In this document: piece after piece, positions 33,391 to 43,909 of the stretch
Position numbering within the stretch: position 1 is the first letter of the stretch
Layout: each line of letters starts with the position of its first letter
From: Aphanomyces cochlioides
Lineage: Eukaryota; Oomycota; Saprolegniomycetes; Saprolegniales; Verrucalvaceae
Length of the DNA stretch: 64,000 bases
Direction: 5' to 3'
Assembly: GCA_019828595.1 (NCBI GenBank)
Contig: JAHQRK010000007.1
Location: forward strand, 868,001-932,000
The notes under the pieces: generated by a model
Database searches by the model: none
Told to the model about the DNA's origin: nothing
The model's input: only the letters and a program-made list of their open reading frames with translations
Made by a program: the position numbers and the translations under genes

Positions 33391-34058
33391 CACCTTTTTA
33401 CCTTCAAGTTCAGGATCGGAAGTTCAAGTGCAGGGTGTATTCAAACTTTATAATTTCAGCGTATAAACGATAAGAGGTATATCACCCTTGGACGACGACC
33501 AGATTATGATGTGACGTCGTAATGTCGGTTTCTGAGGAATAGCGCACTTTCGGTGGCACAGGATCCCTTCTTTTTCGCGCATCACTGTTCATGAAGTAAA
33601 GAGAGCTCGGTTAGAGGTGACATCATCACTTCAGGACGATTATTGAGTCCTTTTCAACACCTAGGCCATCAAAGATAAAGTTGTAAAGAAAGACAAGAGT
33701 ATTGTTTTTCATAGGCTATTTTTTGTGGAATTTATTGTCGATTTCATTCGAAATTGTAAGGGGGGTGCGAAATGTATCGATTTTTCAAATCGATCTGCAA
33801 ATCGATCTGCAAATCGCTCAGCCAATCAGAATCGAGTATTTACCTAATTCACGCAAAACACACCCAGACACACGTGTAATTAATTTGGGACGTTTGCCAT
33901 ACTTTCCATTTATACTTGATTTCAGTATGATCGAATCGATTTGGAATAGAATTCGATTTTGGTAAAAAAATACAAATTTGGGTGAAAAAGACAATATAAA
34001 GTTTGAATACACCCTGCACTTGAACTTCTGATCCCCTGAACTTGAAGGTAAAAAGGTG
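33391..34058. mobile_element. TIR transposon inserted in DUF4419 copy 5 (TA target duplication)
   Basis: 668 bp. The ends are inverted copies over about 65 bp: left CACCTTTTTACCTTCAAGTT to CAAACTTTATA, right its reverse complement. TA occurs at 33389-33390 and 34059-34060. The paralogous gene copies provide the empty site. No transposase frame was seen, so it is non-autonomous. The right-hand 250 bp of the interior (about 33740-33990) is an inverted copy of the dispersed repeat at 6050-6315. Confidence 0.88.
33740..33990 (-). repeat. Dispersed repeat, copy 2 (inverted)
   Basis: Reverse-complement match to 6050-6315 including AATCGATACATTT, CAATCAGAATCGAGTATTTA, CTAATTCACGCAAAACACAC and AATTAATTTGG. 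It lies inside the TIR element 33391-34058, either as part of its interior or as a nested insertion. Confidence 0.65.
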
Positions 34059-34287
34059 TATATCCTCCTGGTCGATGTGAAAGATATCCCAGTTGGAAAT
34101 TTAATGATTGACGTCATCATTGAGCAGAGCTCAAAACACTTTTTTTCGGGTTGATGACATCACAATAGCTCCATCTGTGAGGTGGGCGGTCGGACTCAAT
34201 GTCAGAGCGCCTGCAACTGATGAAGATGAATATGTCAAATTTTTTGGTCGCGCTGAAGGAGATGGTATCGCGACAAGGAGATTATAG

Positions 34288-35287
34288 CATTATAATTAAA
34301 TAAGGAATGACTTTAGTTGAAGAAAGGGTCAAGAGGGGGGACCGCAGAGCTAATCTCCATTGCAAGTCTAGTTGGAAAATTGAATCGAACTCCCTTTCCT
34401 GATTGAACTGATAGACATGCAAATACAGCAGCATCGAGTCTCTCTTTACGAAGTACATCCCACCGATAGTTTATGGTTAGATCTTGTATTGGGATCGAAA
34501 GAATTGTGTGGCAACAACTCACGTCATCCAACAAAACTGGCCCCTGTCACCAGGAATCTCCTTTTCACCTTGAACTTGGTTGTGGCGAGATGGCTTATAC
34601 AGAAGCAGATATAACGTTACGACCTCCACAAATGACATGATTAAACGCTGATCACATCGTGCGATCTACAATCATATCTCTTGGACGACAAGACAATCAT
34701 TTCGATCAAGATATTTTTGAATGTCATCTCCCCATCGACTGACACAACCCCTCGACATGGCTTCGTTTTAAAACTCATCATCTGCGGGGAATCTGGGGTG
34801 ATTGCGAATATTCTAAAACGAAAGATTTTACAAGAGTTAACCGCTGCGTTTTCTACGTGTACCTGCAACCGTTGAATGACCTTTCTTGAGCTGAGCCTGG
34901 TGGGATCGCACCATGTGCATGATTCACTCTCTGAATCAAACAGCCAGGGATACAACTACGGCGCACCAATCGAATCTCTCCTTTCTTCTCAACGATCTGC
35001 AACCTGGCGATTATTGCATTCGCTAGTTTTCGTTTAACTTTAGCATTTCAGCGAAAAATTGTGTGGATACCGAACAATCATGATATGCCGACGTGGATCA
35101 CCTTTTCACCCTGAACTTAGTTGTGGCCAGTGAGTCATACCTAAGAGATCGTAAGCTCCAAGTCGGTGACAATCGTATTACTTCGAAGCATACTGAATCT
35201 GCTGATGAAACCATGCGATCAACATTCAAATTTCGTCCCAGCAACGTTGGGACGCAATGACATTCATTTCATACAGCTACAACATAC
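34288..35287. repeat. Orphan 5'-flank copies of the DUF4419 unit
   Basis: No coding sequence. Two partial copies of the array's upstream region are visible at about 34535-34765 (CACAACCCCTCGACATGG) and about 35085-35280 (ATTTCGTCCCAGCAACGTTG), without the gene that should follow. The second is cut at the mariner insertion point at 35288. Confidence 0.5.
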
Positions 35288-35289
35288 TA

Positions 35290-37076
35290 CTCCCTCCGTC
35301 CGAGAACTTTTGATCACAAAACGTTTTGATTGGTTATTAAGCTCATTATACATAAATAACGGAAATGGATTGGATAAAAATAATAAGCGGCTCAAAACAA
35401 GCATCTCCATGTCATTTTCACACGGCGCATTGTTCTCAAGCGCTCGGAACTTATCGTCGAACATCTTGGCACGTCGGCATACAGCAAAACAGAGTGAATG
35501 TCAAAGTCCAAACGTGGCGGAAAGATTGTTGGCATGCGAAATCTGCCATATAAAGAGCGCGAGGCCATTCTCCGTGAGCTCCTTATGAAGCCAAAAGTCA
35601 CCATGGAGGTCTACACTGAGATTGCAGATGGATATGGTGTGTCTCCAGTGACAATCCGAAGAATATGGTCGTCCGCAAAGAAGCAAGGCGTCCTTATGGG
35701 AGCCATAAACGTTGACGTTTCGTCTGGACTCAAGCGAAGTGGGCGGCCAATGCTTTGGACTCCAGAAGCAATTACAATAAAGTTGGTGGACATCCCATTG
35801 AGACTGAGGATGAACTTTAGATCCATGGCAAAGGAATCAGGAATCTCCAAATCGACACTCCATGACTATTTCAAGCGTCAATTGATTCGACGATGCTCCA
35901 ATTCAGTGAAACCTCTCTTGTCCGACACAAATATGATGCTCCGTGTGCAATATGCCATGTCATTCATCAATCCTGTGAGCCTTGAATTCCAGTCGATGTA
36001 TGAATACATACACATCGACGAAAAATGGTTTTACCTTTCCAAATCGACCCAAACATATTACCTTGCCCCAGGTGAGCCAGAACCTGAACGCAGCTGTCAA
36101 AGCAAGCGATTTATATCAAAAGTAATGTTCCTATCAGCCGTTGCTCGGCCTCGATATTTGCATAATTCGGGCGTGTACTGAGATGGTAAACTCGGAACGT
36201 GGCCTTTCATTGCATGGCTACCTGCTCAGCGTGCCAGTCGACACAGACCCCGTGGAACTCTTGAAATGAAAAACGTCACCGTTTCTAAGGAAGTGTATCG
36301 AGCAATGCTTGTGGAAAAACTTATACCTCGAATTGTATCGTATTGGCCGAAGGAAGAATATGGAAAGACAATACGCATCCAACAAAATAATGCAAGAACT
36401 CACGTCACTCCCGACGATTTTGAATTATCAAGTGTATTTGAAAGACTTCGTCCTCATGGTTGGGATATGGCTTTTGCGAATCAACCACCTAACTCACCGG
36501 ATACCAATGTGTGCGATCTTGGATTTTTTGCTGCCATTCAATCCCTCCAACAAGTGCACCATATGAACAACTTGACCGACCTGGTGACTGCTGTAAATGA
36601 AGCTTTCGAAGTGTATCCATGGCAGAAATAGAATTCAATTTCCAATCACTACAAGCCTGCATGGAGGAAATTTTGAAAAAAGGCGGTGGAAATAAGTATA
36701 AGCTGCCCCATTTGCACAAAGAGAAACTGCTCAGGGACGGTCGATTGATGGAAAACCGCGTCTGTGATCGCACTGTCTACACTGAGTTGCTGGAAACACT
36801 GACTTCTGTAGATCGTATGGCTCTTGCAAAGCGAGCAGCTGATGAAGCCGTCTTGCAACGAAACGTCGATGAGCTTGGTGACCTATTTGAAGAGATTGTG
36901 ATGGTCGGCGAAGATCAAGATACCAGTGGTTACCAAGAGCTTCTGCTTAGTGAATGGAATGTCGAGTAGGAGTTAAATGAATAATTTGATGAACGTGGAT
37001 GTATTCTCGAGATTGCTCAAAAGTTTTCGGAAATGAAACGGACTGAAATTGATCAAAAGAACTCGGACGGAGGGAG
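35290..37076 (+). mobile_element. Mariner-like element with Stowaway-type TIRs
   Basis: 1787 bp bounded by CTCCCTCCGTCCGAGAACTT (left) and its inverted copy (right), flanked by TA at 35288-35289 and 37077-37078. The CTCCCTCCGTCC end is the one I recall from plant mariner-like/Stowaway elements. It carries one transposase gene with an in-frame stop and a frameshift. Confidence 0.92.
35498..36969 (+). pseudogene. Mariner transposase, inactivated
   Basis: Helix-turn-helix region (YGVSPVTIRRIWSSAKKQG), then the first catalytic Asp in YEYIHIDEKWFY and the region of the second in IRIQQNNARTHV, where Asn stands where Asp is expected. The third is in NSPDTNVCDLGFF. An in-frame TGA at 36179-36181 interrupts it before DGKLGTW. 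The same frame then continues to about 36610, where a one-base shift leads into the C-terminal helices (LQACMEEILKKGGGNKYKLP). The intact length would be about 490 aa. Confidence 0.9.
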
Positions 37077-38585
37077 TAGTATATTGTAAAGTACCAAATA
37101 GACAAATAGTGCGGCCCCCAGTTGTGCAACTACCTGTATGAATTCATACCTTATAAGAAATATTAAGGACTACAAAATAAAAGGTGGAAGTATAACTTGT
37201 CATCGAGCATCCAGAGGTAATCAGCTATAGAGACCAGGGCCATCTTGTCGTTGGTCAACGCAATTCCAAAACAGTGTAATAGTAGAGCTCACTTCCCTCG
37301 CTCGAAACAATGTGTCGAAGAATTCAGGCATGTCGTATACTCGGCTATCACACAGCGTTGTACATTCAGCTCTTCTTCATGCTGAAAGATAATTGGATAG
37401 AAATATGAAGAAATTAAGAATAATATCGAATCCAATTTAATATTGCAGAAATGGAAAAAAATATATTGGACTAAATAATTATCTTGCTTATAGTCTGGAT
37501 ATCATGACTTGAGGGCCGAGTGTGATTCGGTGAAATCGAGAACTCATTTTCCTGCAGCAGCTAAGTGAAGTATGATGTTGTGGAACGAGAGAAACTACCC
37601 TGTTGTAGATTTGTATTCTCTCTTGGTATAATTGCCATGAGAAAAAATCGAGTAAAGGTGCAACATGGGCCAGAAAAAATAGGTCTATCGCTTCTATCTT
37701 CGGAAAAACAATTCCAATTGTGATTGAATCAAAAATGAAATCATTTCTAATTTAATAATATGTAATGAAAAGGACATACATATTAGAGAGTTTTCGGAAA
37801 CACAACATTTTAGATTCAGATTCAGATCCGATCTAAAATTTGATGCGGGCCAAACGTGTATTTCGGAAGGTTTTTAGATTCGATTTCAGATTGAAAACGG
37901 GCTTTTGTCATTAACCAATCAGAAGGCAATTATCCTACCTGAAATCTAAAATCTGGTTTCAGTTCCAGACGCTGTATCTCGAAAATGTATACAAGATTCA
38001 GATCACCCATGTGTGTGTACCAACGTGTATTTGGGGCAAACTAAATCTTGAGAACAATTTTATACAGGAAATATTATTTTACAGAGGAAATAGCTTGAAT
38101 CTGAACTGAAAAACGCGTCCGAAAACTCTCTATTAGGCCCTGTTCGGTGAAAAAACGTGATTTTTCAACTCAGAGATCACAAAAAGTTGGAGTTTTGGGG
38201 CAAATACAGTTGCCATTGGTGTAATACACCTAACCTCATGATCTCAAACTGGCTCTCCCAGCTCAATGCTCCAAAGGTAGAAATTATAAATCAGGTTTTC
38301 AGTGGGGCAATGACTTTGGGGCAATGTAGCGATGTCCCAAAACCCAAAAATTCGTGTTCGGTGAAACTATCAAAAACCTGGTTTTTGGCCCCTTTTCCAT
38401 ATGTTTTGACCCAAAAACCTGAGTTGATCTCATCACCGAACAGGGCCTTATGTATGTCTTCCTCTGTAACATATATACTTCTGAAAAATTATATTTCATG
38501 TGTATCCGGAATATTATTATATAGAGGAAAGTCAAAAAGGGCGGCCCCCCCTTGGGGCCGGTCTATTTGGTACTATACAATACTA
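37077..38585. mobile_element. Composite of nested inverted-repeat elements
   Basis: The outer ends are inverted: the left arm, TAGTATATTGTAAAG then TACCAAATAGAC (37077-37103), matches the reverse complement of the right arm (38561-38585). Inside, a second inverted pair, ACATACATATTAGAGAG then TTTTCGGA (37774-37798), faces TCCGAAAACTCTCTA (38118-38132). That right arm is itself interrupted by the MITE at 38136-38447. No transposase frame was found. The outer left end abuts the mariner element directly. Confidence 0.6.
38136..38447. mobile_element. Tourist/Harbinger-like MITE with TTA target duplication
   Basis: 312 bp with terminal inverted repeats GGCCCTGTTCGGTGA / TCACCGAACAGGGCC and a direct TTA on each side (38133-38135 and 38448-38450). 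The 3-bp TTA duplication is typical of PIF/Harbinger-type elements. A second internal TTCGGTGA occurs near 38359. Non-coding. Confidence 0.88.
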
Positions 38586-38828
38586 AGTATTGACGTTTGG
38601 GTCCAAAACTGGAAATTTGGTATGTTTTGAAAATGTTTCAATTAATTGACGCATACACTATTTAAAGTTTACGCAAACATTTTCTTTTATTGACCTCGAT
38701 AGTGACCATTAAATAGTGTAATTTCAAACGTTTTAAATGTTTGAAAACATGTTCGAAACATTCAATTCCTTTTCACTTGAAATTTGTATGCGTCAATTGT
38801 TGCGTCAATTTGCTTGCGTCAAAATTTA

Positions 38829-40475
38829 GTGATCCAAACAGTATTTCAAGAAATTGACAAACTTTTTTTGTAAAATTTCAAAATCTGACGATATCACGTT
38901 GTAGAGGACTTGAATGAAAAAGCCAAACCTGACGAACGACGATGGCAACGGAGCCCTCCATATCCTATTGACTTACATGAAATCCGACGGTACTATACCG
39001 CGTGGAGCATGCGCTGAAGTAGCACGTCGATTTAAAGTAAGTCGCCACACAATTCAGCGCCTCTGGCGTCGAGCCGACATTGACGTCACGAAGCAGAGGA
39101 CTATTGCCAACGATGTTTCCTCCCGAAAAAAGGGAAAATGTGGACGAAAGCTCAAGTACACCTCCATCGCAACCATGTTGCGCAACGTATCCAAAGCAAA
39201 GCGGACCAGTTTTGTTTCTATTGCAAACGAGATAAAGGTTCCTCCATCAACCTTGCATCGATACTACAAACGAGGCGTTTTTGTTAAAGACTCCAGTACG
39301 ATCAAGCCAGCGCTTACCGATGCAAACAAATACACTCGTCTGTCGTGGGCTTTGAGCTTCGTGCAAAACTCGGAGATACCCCACTTTGACGACATGTATG
39401 ACTACGTACACGTCGATGAGAAATGGTTTTTCACCACGCGAGTCAAGCAAACTTACTATCTCCTGCCAGAAGAGGAGCCACCCCACCGAACATGCCAATC
39501 GAAAGCCCATATCACAAAGGTAATGTTTCTGTCGGCAGTCGCCCGTCCTAGATGGGACAATGTCAAACGCGAATGGTTTGATGGAAAAATCGGCACCTGG
39601 CATTTCACTGAAATGGTGCCTGCCGAGCGTACGAGCCGAAATCGACCGCGTGGGACCCTCGAAATGAAGCCCACCGTCGTGAATCGAGATGTCTACCGCT
39701 CGATCTTGATCGACAATGTGATTCCAGCAATCAAAGCCAAGTGGCCGATGGAGTACCGTCATCGTACTATAAAAATCCATCAGGAAAATGCCCGTCCACA
39801 CGTCAGTGTGTCTGATCCGGCTGTCGTCGGTGCGTGTCAATCGGGTGGGTGGTCTATGGAACTTGTGTCACAGCCTCCCAATTCTCCGGATATGAATGCC
39901 TTGGATCTGGGGTTCATCCGATCAATTCAAACTCTACAAGAGAAGAACCATTCAAGAAGTGTGGTTGACATTGTCGCTGCTACCGAGCAAGCCTGGCATG
40001 ATATGGACATGGAATCACTCAGCGCAACGTTCTTGACGTTGCAGGGATGCTTGCTTGAAACTATTCGTGTGTCAGGCAACAACAACTACAAGATTCCCCA
40101 CATGGGTAAGAAGAAACTTGCTCGACAGGGGATGTTGCCTGAAACGATTGAAGTTGATGGTGCTGTCATAGCGGCCGGCTTGGAGGAACTTAAGGCCTTT
40201 GAATTCGAGACTATGGACAAACGAATGGAAGACGAAATTGCCGAAGATTTACGTATGGCCGATATATGCACGGAGCTCAAGAATCTTCAGCTGGACAGCG
40301 ACGTCGACGGGATTGAAGATATTGGATCGATTTTAGGCTTGGATCTCGATTGAATATAGATATATTTTGTGTACATACAATTTCTAAGTGAAAATATAAA
40401 TTTATTTAAATATCTAATCTTAGAAGTCTTTTGGTGCACTTATTGCGGAATTTGATACCCCCCCTTTGGATCACT
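38829..40475 (+). mobile_element. Second mariner-like element
   Basis: Short inverted ends (A)GTGATCCAAA at 38828-38838 and TTTGGATCACT at 40465-40475, with TA at the junctions, enclose an uninterrupted transposase. The ends differ completely from those of the mariner at 35290, though the transposases are related. Confidence 0.65.
38914..40353 (+). CDS. Mariner transposase, uninterrupted, with unusual catalytic residue
   Basis: 479-aa open frame without lesions. N-terminal HTH (FKVSRHTIQRLWRRADID), second HTH (VPPSTLHRYYKRG), first catalytic Asp in YVHVDEKWFF, and the third in NSPDMNALDLGF. The family's second-Asp motif (Q-x-D-N-A-x-P/T-H) reads HQENARPHV, with Glu in place of Asp. A Leu-rich C-terminus (GCLLETIRVSGNNNYKIPH) and an acidic tail follow. 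Related to but clearly diverged from the transposase at 35498. Whether the Glu variant is catalytic is unknown. Confidence 0.92.
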   Translation: MKKPNLTNDDGNGALHILLTYMKSDGTIPRGACAEVARRFKVSRHTIQRLWRRADIDVTKQRTIANDVSSRKKGKCGRKLKYTSIATMLRNVSKAKRTSFVSIANEIKVPPSTLHRYYKRGVFVKDSSTIKPALTDANKYTRLSWALSFVQNSEIPHFDDMYDYVHVDEKWFFTTRVKQTYYLLPEEEPPHRTCQSKAHITKVMFLSAVARPRWDNVKREWFDGKIGTWHFTEMVPAERTSRNRPRGTLEMKPTVVNRDVYRSILIDNVIPAIKAKWPMEYRHRTIKIHQENARPHVSVSDPAVVGACQSGGWSMELVSQPPNSPDMNALDLGFIRSIQTLQEKNHSRSVVDIVAATEQAWHDMDMESLSATFLTLQGCLLETIRVSGNNNYKIPHMGKKKLARQGMLPETIEVDGAVIAAGLEELKAFEFETMDKRMEDEIAEDLRMADICTELKNLQLDSDVDGIEDIGSILGLDLD

Positions 40476-41304
40476 TATTCCGGGATGGAGGTATCCGTTA
40501 GCGACAAGTAGTGGGTCAAAAGACTAGCGGGTAATATCTTCGCCTCCACATGGAATCTATAGTCATAGATGACATTACTACAAAGAAGAAAGAAAACGTA
40601 GTTCACTTAGGCTCATGACATTGCACAACGAAGCTACATGATTGAATACTTTACAGTTCAAAATGTCAAATTTTAAGGAAAACTGGATGCGACATATTGT
40701 GAGTCATACAACCATAGAGCTGCGATCTGAAGCGCGATTTGCATCAACCAAGGATACCAAGCAATTGGCAGTCATATTTTGAGCTGATTGTGTTGTGGAA
40801 CGCGACTTCAAAGCTTGTTAAGAGTGTCTTTCGAGTATTCTAATTATCCATTTCTCCTCCAAAAATAAATATCATTCCAAGGTTTTATCTTGAGTTTTGT
40901 ATGTGAATGCTGCCTTGCTCAACTTTGGCGCATGAGGGAATAAGAATGATCTAAAAATACCTCACAATTCGTGAGAATTGAAGGATTATATTTTACAAGT
41001 TTCAAGCTAATCAGACGACTTGAAGTATCTCATTTTTAACCACTCGCATCTTTTCCAGTCAAAGTTTTTGTATACAGTTTGACCCACAATGTGTCGCTGA
41101 CCCAAAATGTGTCGCTAACTGATAGTAAGAGCCTGGTTCCATCCATGCTTCAATGACAGATTCAGACTTCTGATTGGTCAATCCAACAAAATTCCGGATA
41201 ACTCCATGTAAGTCTGTTCCTGCTTCAGACACATTTTCAAGAAAAACGAAAAAAATATTCTGAGATTTATTGTGGTTTTAATAAAAAACTGGAGTCGTGT
41301 GGAA
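40476..41304. other. Non-coding interior with inverted repeat
   Basis: No gene. GTTAGCGACAAGTAGTGGGT at about 40497 is matched in inverted form by a partly duplicated arm at about 41078-41119 (TTTGACCCACAATGTGTCGC, then GACCCAAAATGTGTCGCTAA). This suggests a further ~620-bp inverted-repeat element. Confidence 0.45.
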
Positions 41305-41452
41305 TAAATTTTGACGCAACAATTGACGCATACAGATTTAAAATAAAAAGAAATTGAATGTTTCGAACATGTTTTCAAACATTTAAAACGTTTGAAATTA
41401 CACTATTTTATGGTCACGATCGAGGAAAATGTTTGCGTAAACTTTAAATAGT

Positions 41453-42080
41453 TAGTTAATTGTATTGTGATTGGAAATCGTAGGAACAGATTGCCTACAT
41501 TTCGATTTTGACGAATCAAAGTAACTTTTAAATTTAATTGGCTGAATTTGAATTGATTTGAGATCTCGCTGTTGCGCCAAGTTGAAACTTTGCGAGCACC
41601 ATTCCGGTGAGCAAACACCATGAGCTTGTATCTAGCTCAGACGTAACGTGAACTATTCTAATGCCGAACGAATCGTTTTTTAAATGAATACCGTCTCACC
41701 GTTGGGGATGCTCTTAAGAAGCACATCAAATGTAAGGTTGCATCCTTCAAGTTATGAATAGATCACTCTCTAGATTGAGGCACACTGACTCCAAATATTC
41801 TTTTTTCTCAACAAGAAGTTTAAATATGTCGGTCCACCACCTTGGACATGAACCATCGTGACATGCTGACCCCTGTCACCATGATCACCCCTTTCACCTT
41901 GAAGCCATAATCATACTATGAAATCAACAATCAATTTCGTTCCAGCAATGAGTGGACGATATGACAATCATTTCAGAAATGACACACATTAGAATCAAGA
42001 TATGTCATCTCCGTAGTGGACTCTACACGGTGTCATTCACGAACTCTTGCAAATCCCTCACTCACTCTTCATTTTGCACC
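41453..42080. other. Spacer; 5' flank of DUF4419 copy 6
   Basis: No gene. The last ~220 bp match the array flank (CCCTGTCACCATGATCACC, CAATTTCGTTCCAGCAATG). Confidence 0.45.
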
Positions 42081-43302
42081 ATGATCACATTTCCAGTATC
42101 ACAAGTCGAAGTCACTGCCGTCGAAAATGCACTTGATTCATTCAATGCCCACACCATCGTCTCTTCACTCAGACTTCAAAAAGGAAGGATGTCAAGATAT
42201 CCTCCAAGCAACTCCCATCGAAAACCCTTTTGTCCCATCCACAAATGGATTTGTTCGAGGTGCCATCCAAGCCTACAACCAACATCACAACCTCGAGATC
42301 CGACCGGACGATGTGTGGCTCGCCATCATGGTCCAGTTTGGTCTCTATGTAAATGGAAACGCTGACAAGATGAGAACAGCCCTGGTCAAGCATGAAGGAC
42401 AGAAAGAGCTCGTCGATGTGGACAATGCAATATTACTATCAGCAAATTATGGCAAGTTGGCGACTCGAATGGTTCAGGTAATGAAAGAACATCTTGTGGA
42501 TCCTTCGTTGGGCAAATGGATCTTGCCAAGCTTTACAACCACGACGAACAACGACATGATTGTTGGCAGCGTGGTCATGATGGCTACAATGAAGAAGTAC
42601 TTTTCGTACTGTCTGAAGATGCATTGTGGTATTCCAAATGTAACATTACTCGGATCCGTGGAAGATTGGAAGAAGATTCGAGCTCGAGTGGACAAATTGG
42701 CTGACTTTGGTGAAGATTTGATTGAATGGACATCCATGCTGTCTGGTATCTTGGATGAGTTTGTCTTGTCTGCAAAAGGCAAGGTGAATTTGGACTTTTG
42801 GAAGCGTATATGCCACAATGTCCGTGAGGGATCTGGTTCAAGGTATGTATGTGGTTGGATCAGCGTGTTTTGCCTTTTCAATAAAGATGGTCAATGGCAA
42901 GGGGGTAATCGAACGTACACCAAGTGCCATGTCGAATATTTGGATGAAGGGCCAGACTCTGCGGAATCTGGGAGACGACGTCGACACTGGTCGGAGGAAG
43001 TAACATCCGAGTATCCCCTGGTCGAGATGAGGAATGTCCCTGCTGGATATTTGACAGTCGAATTGGTTATTGACGACAACGGCGCTAAGCACAAGGCGCT
43101 TATGTTTGCTGGTCACATGGCATATCAAGTGCACGATGAAGATACAATCGCTCCGCACTTGAGCTGGGCGATTGCACTCAAAAGCGGGATTCCACTTACA
43201 GCCGACGACGAAGAACTCGCCAAACTTCCTCCTCGCCGTAAAAGAAAACAAAAGTCTGATCTAGCTATTGTCTTTTTCACTGAAATTTGTATTTTTGACT
43301 GA
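42081..43302 (+). pseudogene. DUF4419-like gene, copy 6 (only an N-terminal frameshift)
   Basis: The longest readable copy. From about 42170 to the stop at 43302 there are no lesions, covering ILQATPIENPFVPSTNGFVR, RPDDVWLAIMVQFGLY, MMATMKKYFSYCLKMHCGIP, LDFWKRICHNVREGSGSRYV, YPLVEMRNVPAGYLTVELVI and ALMFAGHMAYQVHDEDTIAP to a basic C-terminus. The family start MITFPVSQVEVTAVENALDS at 42081 is separated by a 2-nt loss near 42170 (CTCAGACTTC, where copy 2 has CTGAAAGAATTC). An internal ATG at 42127 opens the downstream frame, so a 391-aa product with an altered first 15 residues could be made. Function unknown. Confidence 0.8.
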
Positions 43303-43379
43303 AAGTTGAAGTATTCTCAAATACTATTCAGGTATAGTGAGTTCAAGTGTAATATGAAAGTACATTCAATAAAGTAAAG

Positions 43380-43530
43380 TTTTGAATGTGTGTTTTGCGT
43401 GTGTTTTTGTCAAGAAGGCAAATACTCAATTCTGATTGGCTATCGATTTCAAATAGATTTGGAAAAATAGATACATTTTTCACCCCGGTCACAATTTAGA
43501 GTGTAAATAACAATACACGGATGGGAAAAA
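43380..43530 (+). repeat. Dispersed repeat, copy 3 (degenerate)
   Basis: Shares GTGTGTTTTGCGTGTG, AAATACTCAATTCTGATTGG and AATAGATACATTTTTCACCC with the copies at 6050 and 33740, in the same order as copy 1. It lies just 3' of DUF4419 copy 6. Confidence 0.6.
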
Positions 43531-43909
43531 GTTTGAAGAAATTGGAAGAGGAAGGATGGAGCATTTCCTATTAGGTAGCATGCTATAACAGAAATCTCTA
43601 CTTCTTATTGTCCTAAGATGCAATCAATTTGACGTAACAATTAATGACTCTTATTCAGCAGAGAAAGGGAATGAACCTTGGATGAGTTCACGTGGTTCAT
43701 GATACGAACAACATTGCTGTCGAAGACCAAAAGCTAGTTGCTTTCTCGCGATAGCGACGCAGAGACAGCCTCTTGCCGACTGTTCTAAGTGAAAGATATC
43801 CATCGATGGCGCAATTTCTTGGAGGAGATAGCGCTCCCGCAGAGAAGGATAAATTTGAAAAAGTTGATGACACGTGTCATGATTTTGAGCTCTTCACCCA
43901 TGAATTGTT
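43531..43909. other. Spacer, no gene recognised
   Basis: About 380 bp between the dispersed repeat and the 3' end of the WW/dsRBD gene. Plus-strand open frames here are antisense shadows. Confidence 0.45.

Larger units (their letters stand above)
33250..34287 (+). pseudogene. DUF4419-like remnant (copy 5), split by a transposon
   Basis: Only the C-terminal third remains. A VFDRDG-WQGGN-like segment at about 33257-33300 is followed by TSEY at 33380-33390. After a 668-bp insertion the sequence resumes with the YPLVD..DIP equivalent at 34059-34110, followed by a degenerate LTVD..IDDNG and IAPSVRWAVGLNVRAPA part. Comparison with copies 2 and 6 shows that the insertion occurred exactly at a TA within the codons for E-Y-P. 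Confidence 0.75.
38657..41452. mobile_element. Long-TIR element enclosing a mariner and another inverted repeat
   Basis: Left arm 38657-38828 and right arm 41305-41452 are near-perfect inverted copies over about 150 bp (ACTATTTAAAGTTTACGC, then TTCAAACGTTTTAAATGTTT, then GCGTCAATTGTTGCGTC). The left arm has two short extra insertions of about 10-14 bp. A mariner (38829-40475) begins exactly where the left arm ends, and a further inverted repeat pair lies at 40497-41119. No separate transposase for the long TIR was found. Confidence 0.7.

Noticed and set aside
25118..34287. CRISPR-like or satellite repeat array
   Set aside because: The repeated units are about 1.2-kb gene copies with spacers of different length, i.e. 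tandem gene duplication.
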